DNA of 64,000 nt from Pseudomonas nitroreducens (lineage in GTDB: Bacteria > Pseudomonadota > Gammaproteobacteria > Pseudomonadales > Pseudomonadaceae): NCBI RefSeq assembly GCF_014204515.1, contig NZ_JACHLI010000006.1, positions 186,001-250,000 of the forward strand, in the 5' to 3' direction. The position numbers and the translations under genes are program-made. Below are positions 52,430 through 60,746 of this stretch, piece after piece; within the stretch, counting starts at the first letter, position 1; each line of letters begins with the position of its first letter. The notes beneath the pieces were generated by a model that saw only the letters and a program-made list of their open reading frames with translations, had not been told where the DNA came from and made no database searches.

Positions 52430-52765
52430 GGTGCGTTCCTTTTGGAGTGCGTGATGCCCTTGGCCGAGGGCTGGTGCGCGCTTTCGGCTGCCGGCGATAC
52501 GTCGGCATGCGAAAGAGGGCGGATATGGGGAGGGTGAAAAGCGCCCTCGGGTGAAGGCGCTTCAGAGATGCTTTCCTGTCCGCCGTTACTGATCGCGCCA
52601 CCTGCGGATGGGCGCATTTCTGCTTGTCTCCAGTCGGTCCCTGTCTGTTGGTAGGCAGTTTCGAAGGCCTACTCCACGGGGCTGGGGGAGGTGATTCGCC
52701 ACCTTCCGAGCTATCCGGTGAATCTCCGGCTTGTCGGCGCCTGGTGTTGATTGGCGTTGAAATGA

Positions 52766-52794
52766 AGATAAGCCAATGCCTAATTGCTTGTAAA
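52766..52794 (-). promoter_or_regulatory. Promoter pL with operator overlap
   Basis: On the minus strand: TTTACA (-35, 52789-52794), a 17-bp spacer, TTATCT (-10, 52766-52771). Operator 1 (52769-52783) fills the space from spacer to -10. pR has the identical -10 and the same layout, which supports both. Confidence 0.72.
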
Positions 52795-52808
52795 TAGCCA
52801 ATGCCTAA
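52769..52808. promoter_or_regulatory. Operators O1 and O2 of the left promoter
   Basis: TAAGCCAATGCCTAA (52769-52783) and ATAGCCAATGCCTAA (52794-52808) are near-identical, 25 bp apart centre to centre. They approximate the pseudo-palindrome TTAGSCAWTGSCTAA. The same motif occurs three times between cI and cro. Confidence 0.82.
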
Positions 52809-52829
52809 TTTATTTCTTGCGGACATGAA

Positions 52830-52852
52830 AAAGCCCGCGCTAGGCGGGCTTT
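52830..52852 (-). terminator. Terminator of the immunity operon
   Basis: AAAGCCCGC and GCGGGCTTT (9-bp stem, loop GCTAG) lie 25 bp after the stop of the 304-residue gene. On the minus strand the stem is followed by TTTTTCAT. This ends leftward transcription of the repressor-kinase-partner genes before pL. Confidence 0.85.
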
Positions 52853-52877
52853 AAATCAGAGCGGAGGGAGCTGGTGG

Positions 52878-53792
52878 CTAAGCGTCCGCAAGGATTCGCT
52901 TAGCAAATGGCATGGCAGATTCGCTTATTCCTTCTGAGCCATACACGACCTCAAAGCCTACATGGGAATTCTTCGCGGCGAATTCGAGCTCAGTGGTGTA
53001 GGCATCAAGCTGTCCTTCCTGGGCTGGCGTGAGCTCACGAGTAGGAACAAAAATCCCAAGCAGCAGTTCGTCGTGCGAGTGCCCTATAACTATGTCTCTT
53101 AGGCGAAGCAGCTGAGTAATTTTTCTCTGTGCCGTAGCGCACTGATAAGTCGCATTGTGGGAGGGGTCCAGCGTGCCTAGGTTGATGGCTAGATTGGTCC
53201 CAACATAGCTAATCGTTGCCTTGCTCTGCTTTCCGTACAGGGCGAACGGCCTGTTAAACCTGTCGGAAACATTCTTCCTGCTTGCTAAGACAATGCGCTT
53301 TACCTCGGCTTGAAATCTGCTCAAGTGAGCGCTGCTTGCCTCTTCCTGTACACGTTCATTGCCCTTCGCACTGAAGAGCGATGTGTTCATTTTGGCAGAG
53401 CGAATGATGGATTCGATATTGATATTGCGAGTCTTTGTTGTGCGGCCAGGGTAGACGCCTGTCAATGATGGGGTCCACGCTGAAAGCTCGCCTCCGGTTG
53501 CGAGCCATGCCTGAAGCTCTGCGGTGATGCTATCAGCCAAGTTCAAGAGGTGGTCTCCATAGCGGCCAAAAACCTGGCGCAAGGAGTCCTCGTTCAGTGT
53601 CGCTACAACGCGAGGAGCAGAGCCATCCTCTGTCACAATCGCAACAGCAGCCGTGATTCGCTCTCCGCTGTGAGTTATCGGCTCAATGTAGACCGGCATC
53701 CACCACGCAGAGAGACGATCGGGCCGTTCCCTTTGCTGTAGGTATGTCTGTCCGGCTAGAAAGGTAGTTGGGCTATCTGCAACCGTTTGCAT
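52878..53792 (-). CDS. Unknown protein, partner of the HipA-like kinase
   Basis: 304 residues. No signal peptide or membrane helix. The N-terminal section has WWMPVYIEPITHSGERITAA, and the rest is mixed alpha/beta with conserved-looking stretches such as LDPSHNATYQCATAQRKITQ and VIGHSHDELLLGIFVPTREL. I do not recognise it. Its start region overlaps the kinase gene by 37 nt and lacks a good ribosome binding site, suggesting translational coupling; an internal ATG at 53699 is another option. In related clusters a HipA-like kinase often has a small neighbour with a geRvnvGvi-type start; the SGERITAAVAIV stretch recalls that, but only weakly. Confidence 0.7.
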   Translation of the reverse strand: MQTVADSPTTFLAGQTYLQQRERPDRLSAWWMPVYIEPITHSGERITAAVAIVTEDGSAPRVVATLNEDSLRQVFGRYGDHLLNLADSITAELQAWLATGGELSAWTPSLTGVYPGRTTKTRNINIESIIRSAKMNTSLFSAKGNERVQEEASSAHLSRFQAEVKRIVLASRKNVSDRFNRPFALYGKQSKATISYVGTNLAINLGTLDPSHNATYQCATAQRKITQLLRLRDIVIGHSHDELLLGIFVPTRELTPAQEGQLDAYTTELEFAAKNSHVGFEVVYGSEGISESAMPFAKRILADA

Positions 53793-54592
53793 AGCAGCGG
53801 GACCGTGTGTTGAATGCGCTCTTTCAAAAAATCAGCGATCTTCTGCCGATCGGTTGTGCTATCGATTTTTGCATAATGTCCCTCTTTGTCGAGGTCATCC
53901 ATGCACAAAGTGGCACAACTGGCGACTACTTTCTGAGCGGTAGCAAGCAGCGACCTTCTGCGTCCTTCGTCCCACGCAGAGCACCCTTGAGCAAGGTCGT
54001 TTGTAACCGAGACTCCTGGGTCGTCCAGGCCCCAAAATTCCCAATACTCTCCAGTCAGAGCTCGCCCATGGTCGATAAGCCAGACCTGTTTGCTATCTGG
54101 CGCATAGATCACGTTTCCGAGATTGCGATCAGTATTGGCTACCAGTTCGTCAAAAACGATGGTTCCATTCAGGTTGAACTGGCGTGCGATGATCGAATGG
54201 TGCTCGTCAGGCGGTGTCTTAAATGCGCGCTCAAGACTGTAGCTCATATAGCCAGCTTGGCGGCTTGCGAAGCAGAGCATCGGTCCGCGATTGAAGAACT
54301 TAGATTGGAATTCTTCAGGGATCTCTGCGGTGTCAACCAAGGCTACATACGGCCTTGGAATGTTCATCCCTAAAGCCCGGCCAACTTGGGAGGCGGCCAG
54401 TTCAGCAATGACTTTGCGGGGGTCGGCAGTCAGCTTTACGTAACCGACTTCGGTTTTATCCTTCTCGTCGAGCAATTCGACTTTGAAGGTTTCGCTATCC
54501 CGTCCCTCAGACTCACGCCCAAGAAACGTGATGACCTCAGCCTCTAGTACGGCTTCAATCGTGTTGTTTTTGGTTTTCAAAGCGTTTGGCAA
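53756..54592 (-). CDS. HipA-like kinase
   Basis: 278 residues. The kinase core is visible: a lysine in VGYVKL (K53), the catalytic loop FDELVANTDRNLGN (147-160, D155 and N160) and the metal-binding VWLIDHG (D174). This is the HipA/PI3K-like layout but lacks the N-terminal HipA subdomain of the toxin. The start is a TTG at 54592 or 54580; no ATG fits. It overlaps the repressor gene by 38 nt. It may phosphorylate a host protein, the repressor or an incoming phage target. Which one is unknown. Confidence 0.78.
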   Translation of the reverse strand: MPNALKTKNNTIEAVLEAEVITFLGRESEGRDSETFKVELLDEKDKTEVGYVKLTADPRKVIAELAASQVGRALGMNIPRPYVALVDTAEIPEEFQSKFFNRGPMLCFASRQAGYMSYSLERAFKTPPDEHHSIIARQFNLNGTIVFDELVANTDRNLGNVIYAPDSKQVWLIDHGRALTGEYWEFWGLDDPGVSVTNDLAQGCSAWDEGRRRSLLATAQKVVASCATLCMDDLDKEGHYAKIDSTTDRQKIADFLKERIQHTVPLLCKRLQIAQLPF

Positions 54593-55001
54593 TCCGTTCC
54601 AATAGCAGAATGTCGTCTTCTGTTAGTCGGCCTTCATTGGCTGCTTGCTCAATACTCTCCAAGGCTTTCATGGACCTTGGTGTGGTCTTTCCGCGAAGAG
54701 AGTAGAGCGTATCAAGCGCGTAATACTCTTCTGCAGTGAGCGCTGCAGCTGCGGCCGGATGCTTCGATCTCACTACCAGGTCGGCTTCTTTGGCTGTCAA
54801 GCCCCAATGCTCTGGCGGGACGGTATCCGAAAAGTAGGCAATCAACTCAATTAGCTTCGACTTATCGATGCGCCCATGTTTTACCCAAGTCTGGACGGAT
54901 GGCGGCTTTATCCCGAAGCGATCTGCTAGAGCCTTCTTCGTGATTTTTTTCGCAACGATGGCGGACTCAATGGCCGCGCCTAGTTCTGATCCGGTAAGCA
55001 T
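54555..55001 (-). CDS. Prophage repressor, XRE-type, without peptidase domain
   Basis: 148 residues. The N-terminal helix-turn-helix (about 15-45: KKALADRFGIKPPSVQTWVK) is of CI/Cro type. The rest (about 75-148) is helical and has none of the S24/LexA self-cleavage motifs expected of a lambda-like repressor. Induction must therefore use another route. It is the first gene of a leftward operon with a kinase and an unknown partner. Its start codon lies within operator 3, so it probably autoregulates. Confidence 0.82.
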   Translation of the reverse strand: MLTGSELGAAIESAIVAKKITKKALADRFGIKPPSVQTWVKHGRIDKSKLIELIAYFSDTVPPEHWGLTAKEADLVVRSKHPAAAAALTAEEYYALDTLYSLRGKTTPRSMKALESIEQAANEGRLTEDDILLLERIAKRFENQKQHD

Positions 55002-55067
55002 TGCCTAATAAAGCCTCTTTAGGTGCTGGTTAGGCAATGGCTTGCAAAATAGTTAGCCAATGCCTTA
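54995..55067. promoter_or_regulatory. Operators O3, O4 and O5 between repressor and cro
   Basis: TAAGCATTGCCTAA (54995-55008, one base shorter), TTAGGCAATGGCTTG (55030-55044) and TTAGCCAATGCCTTA (55053-55067). O4 and O5 are 23 bp apart, similar to the 25-bp spacing at pL. Together with O1 and O2 they define a common pseudo-palindrome for the prophage regulators. Confidence 0.82.
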
Positions 55068-55070
55068 TCT
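55042..55070 (+). promoter_or_regulatory. Promoter pR with operator overlap
   Basis: TTGCAA (-35, 55042-55047), 17-bp spacer, TTATCT (-10, 55065-55070), upstream of the Cro-like gene at 55100. Operator O5 (55053-55067) overlaps spacer and -10, as O1 does at pL. Confidence 0.72.
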
Positions 55071-55099
55071 TGTTCTCCATGCAACCGGAGAACCGAGCC

Positions 55100-55321
55100 A
55101 TGACCCCGATAGAAGCGATTAAGGAGGCAGCCAAAATTGTCGGCAGCAAGGCCGATCTGGCTCGCCTACTGGATGTTCGCGCCCCAACCGTAAGCCAGTG
55201 GTGTTCTGGACTGCGACCGATTCCAGCAGCCCGCGCGGTTCAAATTGAATCGCTGTCTGGTGGAAGGGTGAGTCGAGCTGATCTCTGCCCTGATTTCCCC
55301 TGGCAGAAAATGGCGTCCTGA
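55100..55321 (+). CDS. Cro-like / YdaS-type DNA-binding protein
   Basis: 73 residues. MTPIEAIKEAAKIVGSKADL, then ARLLDVRAPTVSQWCSGLRP, is the YdaS helix-turn-helix group that serves as Cro in many lambdoid prophages. ggag precedes the ATG at 55100; an upstream ATG would add seven residues. It is the first gene transcribed from pR and is divergent from the repressor. Confidence 0.87.
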   Translation: MTPIEAIKEAAKIVGSKADLARLLDVRAPTVSQWCSGLRPIPAARAVQIESLSGGRVSRADLCPDFPWQKMAS

Positions 55322-55323
55322 CC

Positions 55324-55632
55324 ATGTCCACGCCTCAATTGAACCCTGAGCAGGAAGCAAGGGCCCGCAAGATCTACAGCCTTGTCGTGCAGCGACTTGC
55401 ATCGGTCGGCAATGCGCCGGTCGCGCTTGCAGTCGGTTGCGACGAGTCGACGATCAGCCGCATGAAGCCGGAGAAGTTCTTGGAGCTTGCACGGATTCTT
55501 GCGGTGCTCGACCTGAAGGTCGTGGGTAGTGAGATGAAGTGCTTCAACGAGAAGGAAATTGGCGCGATCTTGCACCTGGCCAAGTCGAAGCTTTCCGAGG
55601 TTGAGAGCGTCGAACAGCTGGAGTGGGACTGA
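55324..55632 (+). CDS. CII-family phage regulator
   Basis: 102 residues. The helix-turn-helix NAPVALAVGCDESTISRMKP and the C-terminal acidic helix follow the CII pattern. CII activates establishment of lysogeny. It lies 2 bp after the Cro-like gene, exactly as in lambda order, and its stop overlaps the next start (TGATG). Confidence 0.85.
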   Translation: MSTPQLNPEQEARARKIYSLVVQRLASVGNAPVALAVGCDESTISRMKPEKFLELARILAVLDLKVVGSEMKCFNEKEIGAILHLAKSKLSEVESVEQLEWD

Positions 55633-57884
55633 TGGCTGCCGTCTTCCAACTCGCCGACTCGCCTAAGGTTGCCGCACTGGCCTATGCCCGCATGGGGTGG
55701 CACGTGTTCCCGTGCTGGCCGATCCGCGACGGCGCCTGCGCGTGCGGCAAGCCGTGCAAGTCCCCCGGCAAACATCCCATCGGCCACTTGGTTCCACACG
55801 GCCAGGAAGCTGCCACCCTCGATGCCGAGGTAATCGGGCAGTGGTGGGGGGCGGTACCGGATGCCAACATTGCCGTGCACATGGCGAAGTCGTCCCTGGT
55901 GGCGATCGACATCGACCCGCGCAACGGAGGCCTGTTCACCATCGAGCAGGTCGAGGCGCAGCATGGCGAGCTGGCGTCCGACGTCTTGGCCTTCACCGGT
56001 GGTGGCGGTGAACACCGCGTCTTCGCGCTCCCTGCCAACCTGGCGGGCTCGCTCCCCGGAACCCTGGGCAAGGGTGTCGACGTCAAGGTCAACGGCTACA
56101 TCATGGTAGCGCCGTCAAATCACATTTCCGGCAGCAACTACGAGTGGGAAATCTCCAGCAGCCCGCTGGATGGCGCCTGCCCAAGCCCAATGCCGAACTG
56201 GCTGCGTGATCTGTTCCGGGCCAGCGCCAAGGCGCCTGAGCAGCCCGCGGCCGCCGAGAACAAGCTGACCGAGGAGCTCGCCGAAGACCTGCAGGGCGCG
56301 CTCCAGTTCATCAATGGCGAGTCGCGTGATAGCTGGTACCGCGTTGGCATGGCGCTGCACTCGACCGGTGACTATCAGTGGGCCTTCGATACCTGGTCTG
56401 ACTGGTCCCGCCAGTGGGCGCACAAGTTTGATCCCGTCGATCAGGTGCGCGTGTGGCGCTCCTTCAAGAATAAAGGCCTGGATGGCCTATCCCACGCTGT
56501 CATCTTCTCCGATGCTCAGGCCAACGGCTGGGACAACCCGCGCTCCGCGAAGCCCGAACTGCGCTCAGTAGACGACGCCTATCTGGCTGAACTGGCCGTA
56601 CTCAATGGCGAAAAGCGCAAGGTGATCACCGAGTTGGGTAAGCGCGAGGTTCTACCGTTCCCGGTTCCAGGCCTCGATGCAGTAGCTGAATGGATCGGTC
56701 ACGTCACTGGCGCGCGCCATGGCATCGCCACCCAGATGGCCGCCATCAGTGTGGCTTCGCTGGCCTCCTCTCGTCTGTACGAGTCGAGCATGGGCGATGG
56801 CTGCCACCTCAATCAGCTGGTCTCCGCGCAGAGTTACAGCGAAGTCGGCCCGCTCATGAATGCGGTGGGGCGCATCTACCATGACGCCGGCCTGCGCAAG
56901 CTTCTGCGTGAACAGCGCATCAGTTCCCCCAGTGGGTTCTTCAAGACCCTGCACCGGTCGCCGGCCAGTCTCTATCTGGCAGCCGAATGGGGGCGCAAGT
57001 TCTTCGGCCCCCAGTTTGCCGCGGTTGAGCATGTCGGCATCCTGATCGGGCAGGGTTTCAACAAGCAGGTATGGGTTCTGGATGCGCCAGAAGAGGCGGG
57101 CCTGAAGAAGTCAGAGCTTGAGGATGACCAGCCCGTCATTCACAAGCCGGCCTTCAACCTCCTGGCCTTCGCCGCCAGCAGTGATCTGGCCAATGTCTTT
57201 TCCGAGGCGCAGTCCGGCCGCGGCCTGATCGAGACCCTGCTGTTCTCCCGTGTGGAGACCGACTTCGACAGCGATCCGCGCAGTGAGGCGACGCCCGATT
57301 GGCTGATCAACCATGTGCGTCGGGTTCGCAGCCTTCCGACGGGCGCCAACGAACTGGACCTGGTGACTGTCTTCAATGGTAACGCCGGCCTGATCCCGAC
57401 CCTGAAGCCGGTGATCTTCCAGGCGCAGCCGGCCGAGCACTATGCCGCCATTGATGCGCTGTCCTCGCATCGCAACATGCGCCCGATCCTTCATGGCGCG
57501 CGGATCATCCTGCGTCGCCTGGCCTGCACCCTGGCCGCCTGGGGCAATCCTGAATCCCCAATCGTTACCCGCGACATCCTCGATTGGGCGGCGCAGTTTG
57601 TCCTGGGCAGCACCTTTGAAGTCCTACAGGCCATGAAGCTGGGTAGCAGCGAGGAGGGGCGCAGCACCGCCTACGAGAAGACCCTGGGCGCGATCACCAA
57701 GGCTGGCCCGCAGGGCATCAAGCTCGGCTATCTACAGCGTTCCTGCTGGACCTACCGGAACCTGGACAACGATGCGCGTGGAAAGCTGATCGATCAGCTG
57801 ATCGACGACGGCGAGATCATCCGGCACCCCGAGATCTCCGGGCATTACGTGTCCGCAGACCTGATCAAGGTAGAGGTGGAGTGA
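55632..57884 (+). CDS. Primase-polymerase / DUF3987 replication protein
   Basis: 750 residues. The prim-pol domain (about 10-200) has the cysteine region CACGKPCKSPGKHP, metal-binding D93-x-D95 in AIDIDPRNGG and GGEHRVF. A PriCT-2 domain (about 220-300: SWYRVGMALHSTGDY) follows. The C-terminal part (about 340-620) has the size and order of DUF3987 helicases, but at the Walker A position it reads SAQSYSEVGP with no GKS/T. It should therefore make primers yet may not hydrolyse ATP. It stands first after cII. Confidence 0.83.
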   Translation: MAAVFQLADSPKVAALAYARMGWHVFPCWPIRDGACACGKPCKSPGKHPIGHLVPHGQEAATLDAEVIGQWWGAVPDANIAVHMAKSSLVAIDIDPRNGGLFTIEQVEAQHGELASDVLAFTGGGGEHRVFALPANLAGSLPGTLGKGVDVKVNGYIMVAPSNHISGSNYEWEISSSPLDGACPSPMPNWLRDLFRASAKAPEQPAAAENKLTEELAEDLQGALQFINGESRDSWYRVGMALHSTGDYQWAFDTWSDWSRQWAHKFDPVDQVRVWRSFKNKGLDGLSHAVIFSDAQANGWDNPRSAKPELRSVDDAYLAELAVLNGEKRKVITELGKREVLPFPVPGLDAVAEWIGHVTGARHGIATQMAAISVASLASSRLYESSMGDGCHLNQLVSAQSYSEVGPLMNAVGRIYHDAGLRKLLREQRISSPSGFFKTLHRSPASLYLAAEWGRKFFGPQFAAVEHVGILIGQGFNKQVWVLDAPEEAGLKKSELEDDQPVIHKPAFNLLAFAASSDLANVFSEAQSGRGLIETLLFSRVETDFDSDPRSEATPDWLINHVRRVRSLPTGANELDLVTVFNGNAGLIPTLKPVIFQAQPAEHYAAIDALSSHRNMRPILHGARIILRRLACTLAAWGNPESPIVTRDILDWAAQFVLGSTFEVLQAMKLGSSEEGRSTAYEKTLGAITKAGPQGIKLGYLQRSCWTYRNLDNDARGKLIDQLIDDGEIIRHPEISGHYVSADLIKVEVE

Positions 57885-58150
57885 TGGGTTTTGTGAGGAA
57901 TGTGAGGTTTTGTGAGGCGATTTTTGACCTATCACACACGACTGCAAGTCGCGTGGTTTCTGGATTTCAGAGGAATTTGTGAGTTTGTGAGGCCCTTATA
58001 TATAGAAGTTAAAAACCTCTATTAAGCCTCACATCCTCACAAAACACCTGAAAGCCGCACAGCGCTAGGCGCGGAGTGTGTGAGGAAGGGCCTCACAAAA
58101 CATCACACGCCGCACACACACGAAATTCGGCAGGAAATTGGAGAAAAACA
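57885..58150. other. Intergenic region between replication genes
   Basis: 266 bases without a supported gene. It contains the TGTGAGG cluster, an AT-rich tract and a small dyad, CGACT-GCA-AGTCG (near 57938-57952). Confidence 0.7.
57892..58097. repeat. TGTGAGG repeat cluster, candidate replication origin
   Basis: Exact TGTGAGG occurs at 57892, 57901, 57911, 57986 and 58079. Its complement CCTCACA occurs at 58027, 58035 and 58091, with TGTGAGT at 57978. The clusters flank an AT-rich centre (TTATATATAGAAG, from about 57996). Repeats around an AT-rich core, between two replication genes, are typical of iteron origins. Confidence 0.65.
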
Positions 58151-59548
58151 ATGGGTGCTTTGCTTGAGATGCCACTGAAGGCTGAAGCCGATCTGACCCC
58201 GCACCAGCAGGCGGCTTACGAACTGCTGATGGGCGTAGCGACTACCGATCAGTACGGCATGGCAACCCTTGAGGGTTATGCAGGCACGGGCAAGACATTC
58301 CTCATGGGAAAGCTGGTCAAGGAGCTTTCGGGGGAGGGCATCCGCGTGGCCATCGCGGCACCCACCAACAAGGCTGTTGCCGTGCTGCGCGAGAAGGTGG
58401 GCGGCGACCTGGTGCATGCCGCGTCTATTCACTCGCTGCTCGGCCTGAAGATGAAGGAGTTGGAGAACGGTGCGCAGGAATGCGTGCCGGACGGCGAATC
58501 GAGCCTGCACGAGTACGGTGTGGTGGTGGTGGATGAGTGCTCGATGGTGTCCCAGGACATGTTCAGCCGCATCCTGTTCTCCCGCGGGAAATGCAAGGTG
58601 ATCTTCGTCGGTGACCCGGCCCAGCTTCCGCCAGTTGGTGATGACCTGGAATCGCCTGTTTTCCGTGACGTGAAGATGCGCGTGCGCCTCGCTGAGATCG
58701 TTCGCCAGGCGGCAGACAACCCCATCATCGGCCTGTCGATGCAGATCCGCTCGGCCATCGAGGAGCAGCGTCGCTCCGGCTACGTCGAACTGTCCCAGTC
58801 GCTTGCCGCGGATGGCCCGGCGAAAGCAGGATTCGTCACCGGCGGCAGCTCGGCTGTATTCGAGATCGCACTGCAAGTACTTCAAGGTGGCGGTGATTGC
58901 CGCGTGGTGGCCTACACCAACAAGCAAGTGCGGCAGTACAACACGCGCCTGCACCAGGCGCTGTATGGCTACACCGACTGCGAGTTCAGCCCGGGCGAGA
59001 CCGTCATTGCTCACGAGGAGATGCGCGCTACAGAGATGGCGGAGGCCAGCAACGGCGAACTGATCTCCGCCGGCACCAGTGCCCGCATCATCACCAGCGA
59101 AGAATTAGAGGTGGTAGACGTGGCCAGGGCGGAAGGACGCCTGTACGACTTTGAATACTTCCAGCTGCTCCTTCGTCGCGATGAAGGCTCACTGGTGCGC
59201 GCTGCGTTCCCGGCCATTCCTGGCCAACTTGAGGAAGCGATTCGTCAGCGCTGGGCGGAGTGGCGAGCGATCAAGACCCAGGCAGAAGCAGAGCAAGACG
59301 CTACCCAGCGCCGCAAACTGATGGAGAAGGCCAAGGAAGTGTCCGGGCAGACCTGGGCCATCCGCCGTGCCTTCGCGCCCCTGCGGCACGCCTACGCGAT
59401 CACCGCGCACAAGTCGCAGGGAAGCACCTTCCATACCGTCATCGTCGATTGGGGCGACCTCAGCAGCATGCGCCGTGACTTCGAGTTCAACCGTGCGCTG
59501 TACGTCGCCTGCACGCGGGCATCTGAGCACCTGGCCATCGTGGTGTGA
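58151..59548 (+). CDS. RecD/Dda-like superfamily 1B helicase
   Basis: 465 residues. Walker A GYAGTGKT (42-49), VVVVDECSM (motif II), FVGDPAQLPPVGDD (motif III), IVRQAADNP (motif IV) and the C-terminal UvrD_C_2-type HAYAITAHKSQGSTFHTV and ALYVACTRASEH. It is a 5'-3' DNA helicase of RecD2/Dda type. I chose the ATG at 58151 with ggag upstream; a longer frame runs back through the repeat region and has no similarity. It probably drives phage replication together with the primase. Confidence 0.87.
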   Translation: MGALLEMPLKAEADLTPHQQAAYELLMGVATTDQYGMATLEGYAGTGKTFLMGKLVKELSGEGIRVAIAAPTNKAVAVLREKVGGDLVHAASIHSLLGLKMKELENGAQECVPDGESSLHEYGVVVVDECSMVSQDMFSRILFSRGKCKVIFVGDPAQLPPVGDDLESPVFRDVKMRVRLAEIVRQAADNPIIGLSMQIRSAIEEQRRSGYVELSQSLAADGPAKAGFVTGGSSAVFEIALQVLQGGGDCRVVAYTNKQVRQYNTRLHQALYGYTDCEFSPGETVIAHEEMRATEMAEASNGELISAGTSARIITSEELEVVDVARAEGRLYDFEYFQLLLRRDEGSLVRAAFPAIPGQLEEAIRQRWAEWRAIKTQAEAEQDATQRRKLMEKAKEVSGQTWAIRRAFAPLRHAYAITAHKSQGSTFHTVIVDWGDLSSMRRDFEFNRALYVACTRASEHLAIVV

Positions 59549-59550
59549 GC

Positions 59551-59973
59551 ATGAGCATATTCGAGACCGTTCCGGCGAAGCCCAGGAAGCCGTGCATCCC
59601 CTCCGAGCATGAAGATCAGGTTGCCTTGATCCAGTGGTTCGATATGCAGTATCCGTCGCTCCGCGGACGCCTGGCTGCGTGCCCGAATGGCGGCCAACGC
59701 AACGCAGTGGTGGCCGCGAAGCTCAAGGCGGAAGGGGTTAGGGCAGGGTACCCAGACCTCAACCTACTGACCCCGCGCCATGGCTTCGCCGGGCTATTCA
59801 TCGAGCTGAAGCGGGAGAGAGGCGGGGCGCTTCAGTCGGATCAAGCTGACTGGCTGGACTGGCTCAACGAGCAAGGCTTCATGGCGGTGGTGTGCAAGGG
59901 ATTCGAGGCGGCGAAGGAGGCAATTACGAACTACCTGGCGACCACAGAAAACCACAGGGGAGAGCCGAAATGA
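59551..59973 (+). CDS. VRR-NUC domain nuclease
   Basis: 140 residues. The VRR-NUC pattern is complete: HEDQVALIQWFDMQYP, then PNGGQRNAVVAAKLKAEGVR, AGYPDLNLL and FIELKRERGG, where D and E-x-K are catalytic. Such small phage nucleases act as structure-specific endonucleases, possibly at replication forks. A GTG at 59545, overlapping the helicase stop (GTGA), is another start. The stop overlaps the next gene (ATGA). Confidence 0.86.
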   Translation: MSIFETVPAKPRKPCIPSEHEDQVALIQWFDMQYPSLRGRLAACPNGGQRNAVVAAKLKAEGVRAGYPDLNLLTPRHGFAGLFIELKRERGGALQSDQADWLDWLNEQGFMAVVCKGFEAAKEAITNYLATTENHRGEPK

Positions 59974-60668
59974 AACTGATCAGCGCGCGGCAGGCCTGGC
60001 ACGACGCCTTCTACCAGCCCTGGGACAGCGTTATGGCGGGGGCAATCGATCGTGGCTCTTTGGGCATTGTGGAGGCTGGCGGGTGGGTAGAGCGCAAGCT
60101 GATTGAGCTCGATAGTAATGGCAAAGAAGTGAAGCTCTCGCAGTGGGTGTTCGTCCCTGGCGTGCAGCAGACGCGACCTGAACGAGATATCAGCACCGGG
60201 CGGGCGGTTCACCAGGCGCTTGCCGCACCCATCCAGAAAGCGATTGCATCGCTTCCTCATAGGCTGCAGGCCTTCGGGCACCACATGTACGGCCCTGGCA
60301 CCGAAGACGATCTGCGCGAAGAGGCAGAGACCTTGGTGTTCGGCGTTGTTTATGCCGGGATGCTCGCCAAGGGAGAGCGGCTCTACGCCAAGACAATGGC
60401 CAGGGCGCAGGCTATTGCTGCCGGTGTGCTGTACCGGTATCGCCGCATGCACCAGGGTGGCCAGAGCTCAATGCCTGATCCGATCCCGAACCCGGAGGCC
60501 TTCCGCAAGTGGCTGGAGATGGAGAGGGGCGTGAAGCTGGCGAGTGAGTCCTGGGGCCGCGAATGGGAGCCTTTCGTGGCTGCCTGCTTCCGGGCGTGCG
60601 ACGACCTAGACAAGGAGGCCTTAGTGCCCGTGTCGATCACGCTCTCGCTGATGTGCGAGGCTGTCTGA
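59970..60668 (+). CDS. Phage protein of unknown function, possible late regulator
   Basis: 232 residues starting MKLISARQAWHDAFYQPWDS. It is mostly helical, with the C-terminal EWEPFVAACFRACDDLDKEA. The start overlaps the nuclease stop (ATGA). It is the last gene before a strong terminator and the lysis genes, where lambdoid phages carry an anti-terminator. That role is inference from position; I recognise no family. Confidence 0.68.
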   Translation: MKLISARQAWHDAFYQPWDSVMAGAIDRGSLGIVEAGGWVERKLIELDSNGKEVKLSQWVFVPGVQQTRPERDISTGRAVHQALAAPIQKAIASLPHRLQAFGHHMYGPGTEDDLREEAETLVFGVVYAGMLAKGERLYAKTMARAQAIAAGVLYRYRRMHQGGQSSMPDPIPNPEAFRKWLEMERGVKLASESWGREWEPFVAACFRACDDLDKEALVPVSITLSLMCEAV

Positions 60669-60746
60669 AAAAGTTTCGTTATAACGTATTGACAGAAAAT
60701 CTCGGCTGGCGCACCATCTTTCCCATCCTCGAAATTGTCACTGCAA

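Larger units (their letters stand above)
52430..52877. promoter_or_regulatory. Leader and promoter region of the leftward early operon
   Basis: 448 bases. From right to left it holds a hairpin terminator (52830-52852), two operators (52769-52783 and 52794-52808), promoter pL (52766-52794) and an untranslated leader of about 330 nt before the first start codon at 52429. The leader has frames of about 70 codons without coding character. An anti-termination (nut-type) site would be expected here, but I cannot identify one. Confidence 0.65.

Noticed and set aside
52430..52830. Leftward frames of 70-140 codons in the pL leader
   Set aside because: They read through operators and terminator, have no ribosome binding site and no coding character.
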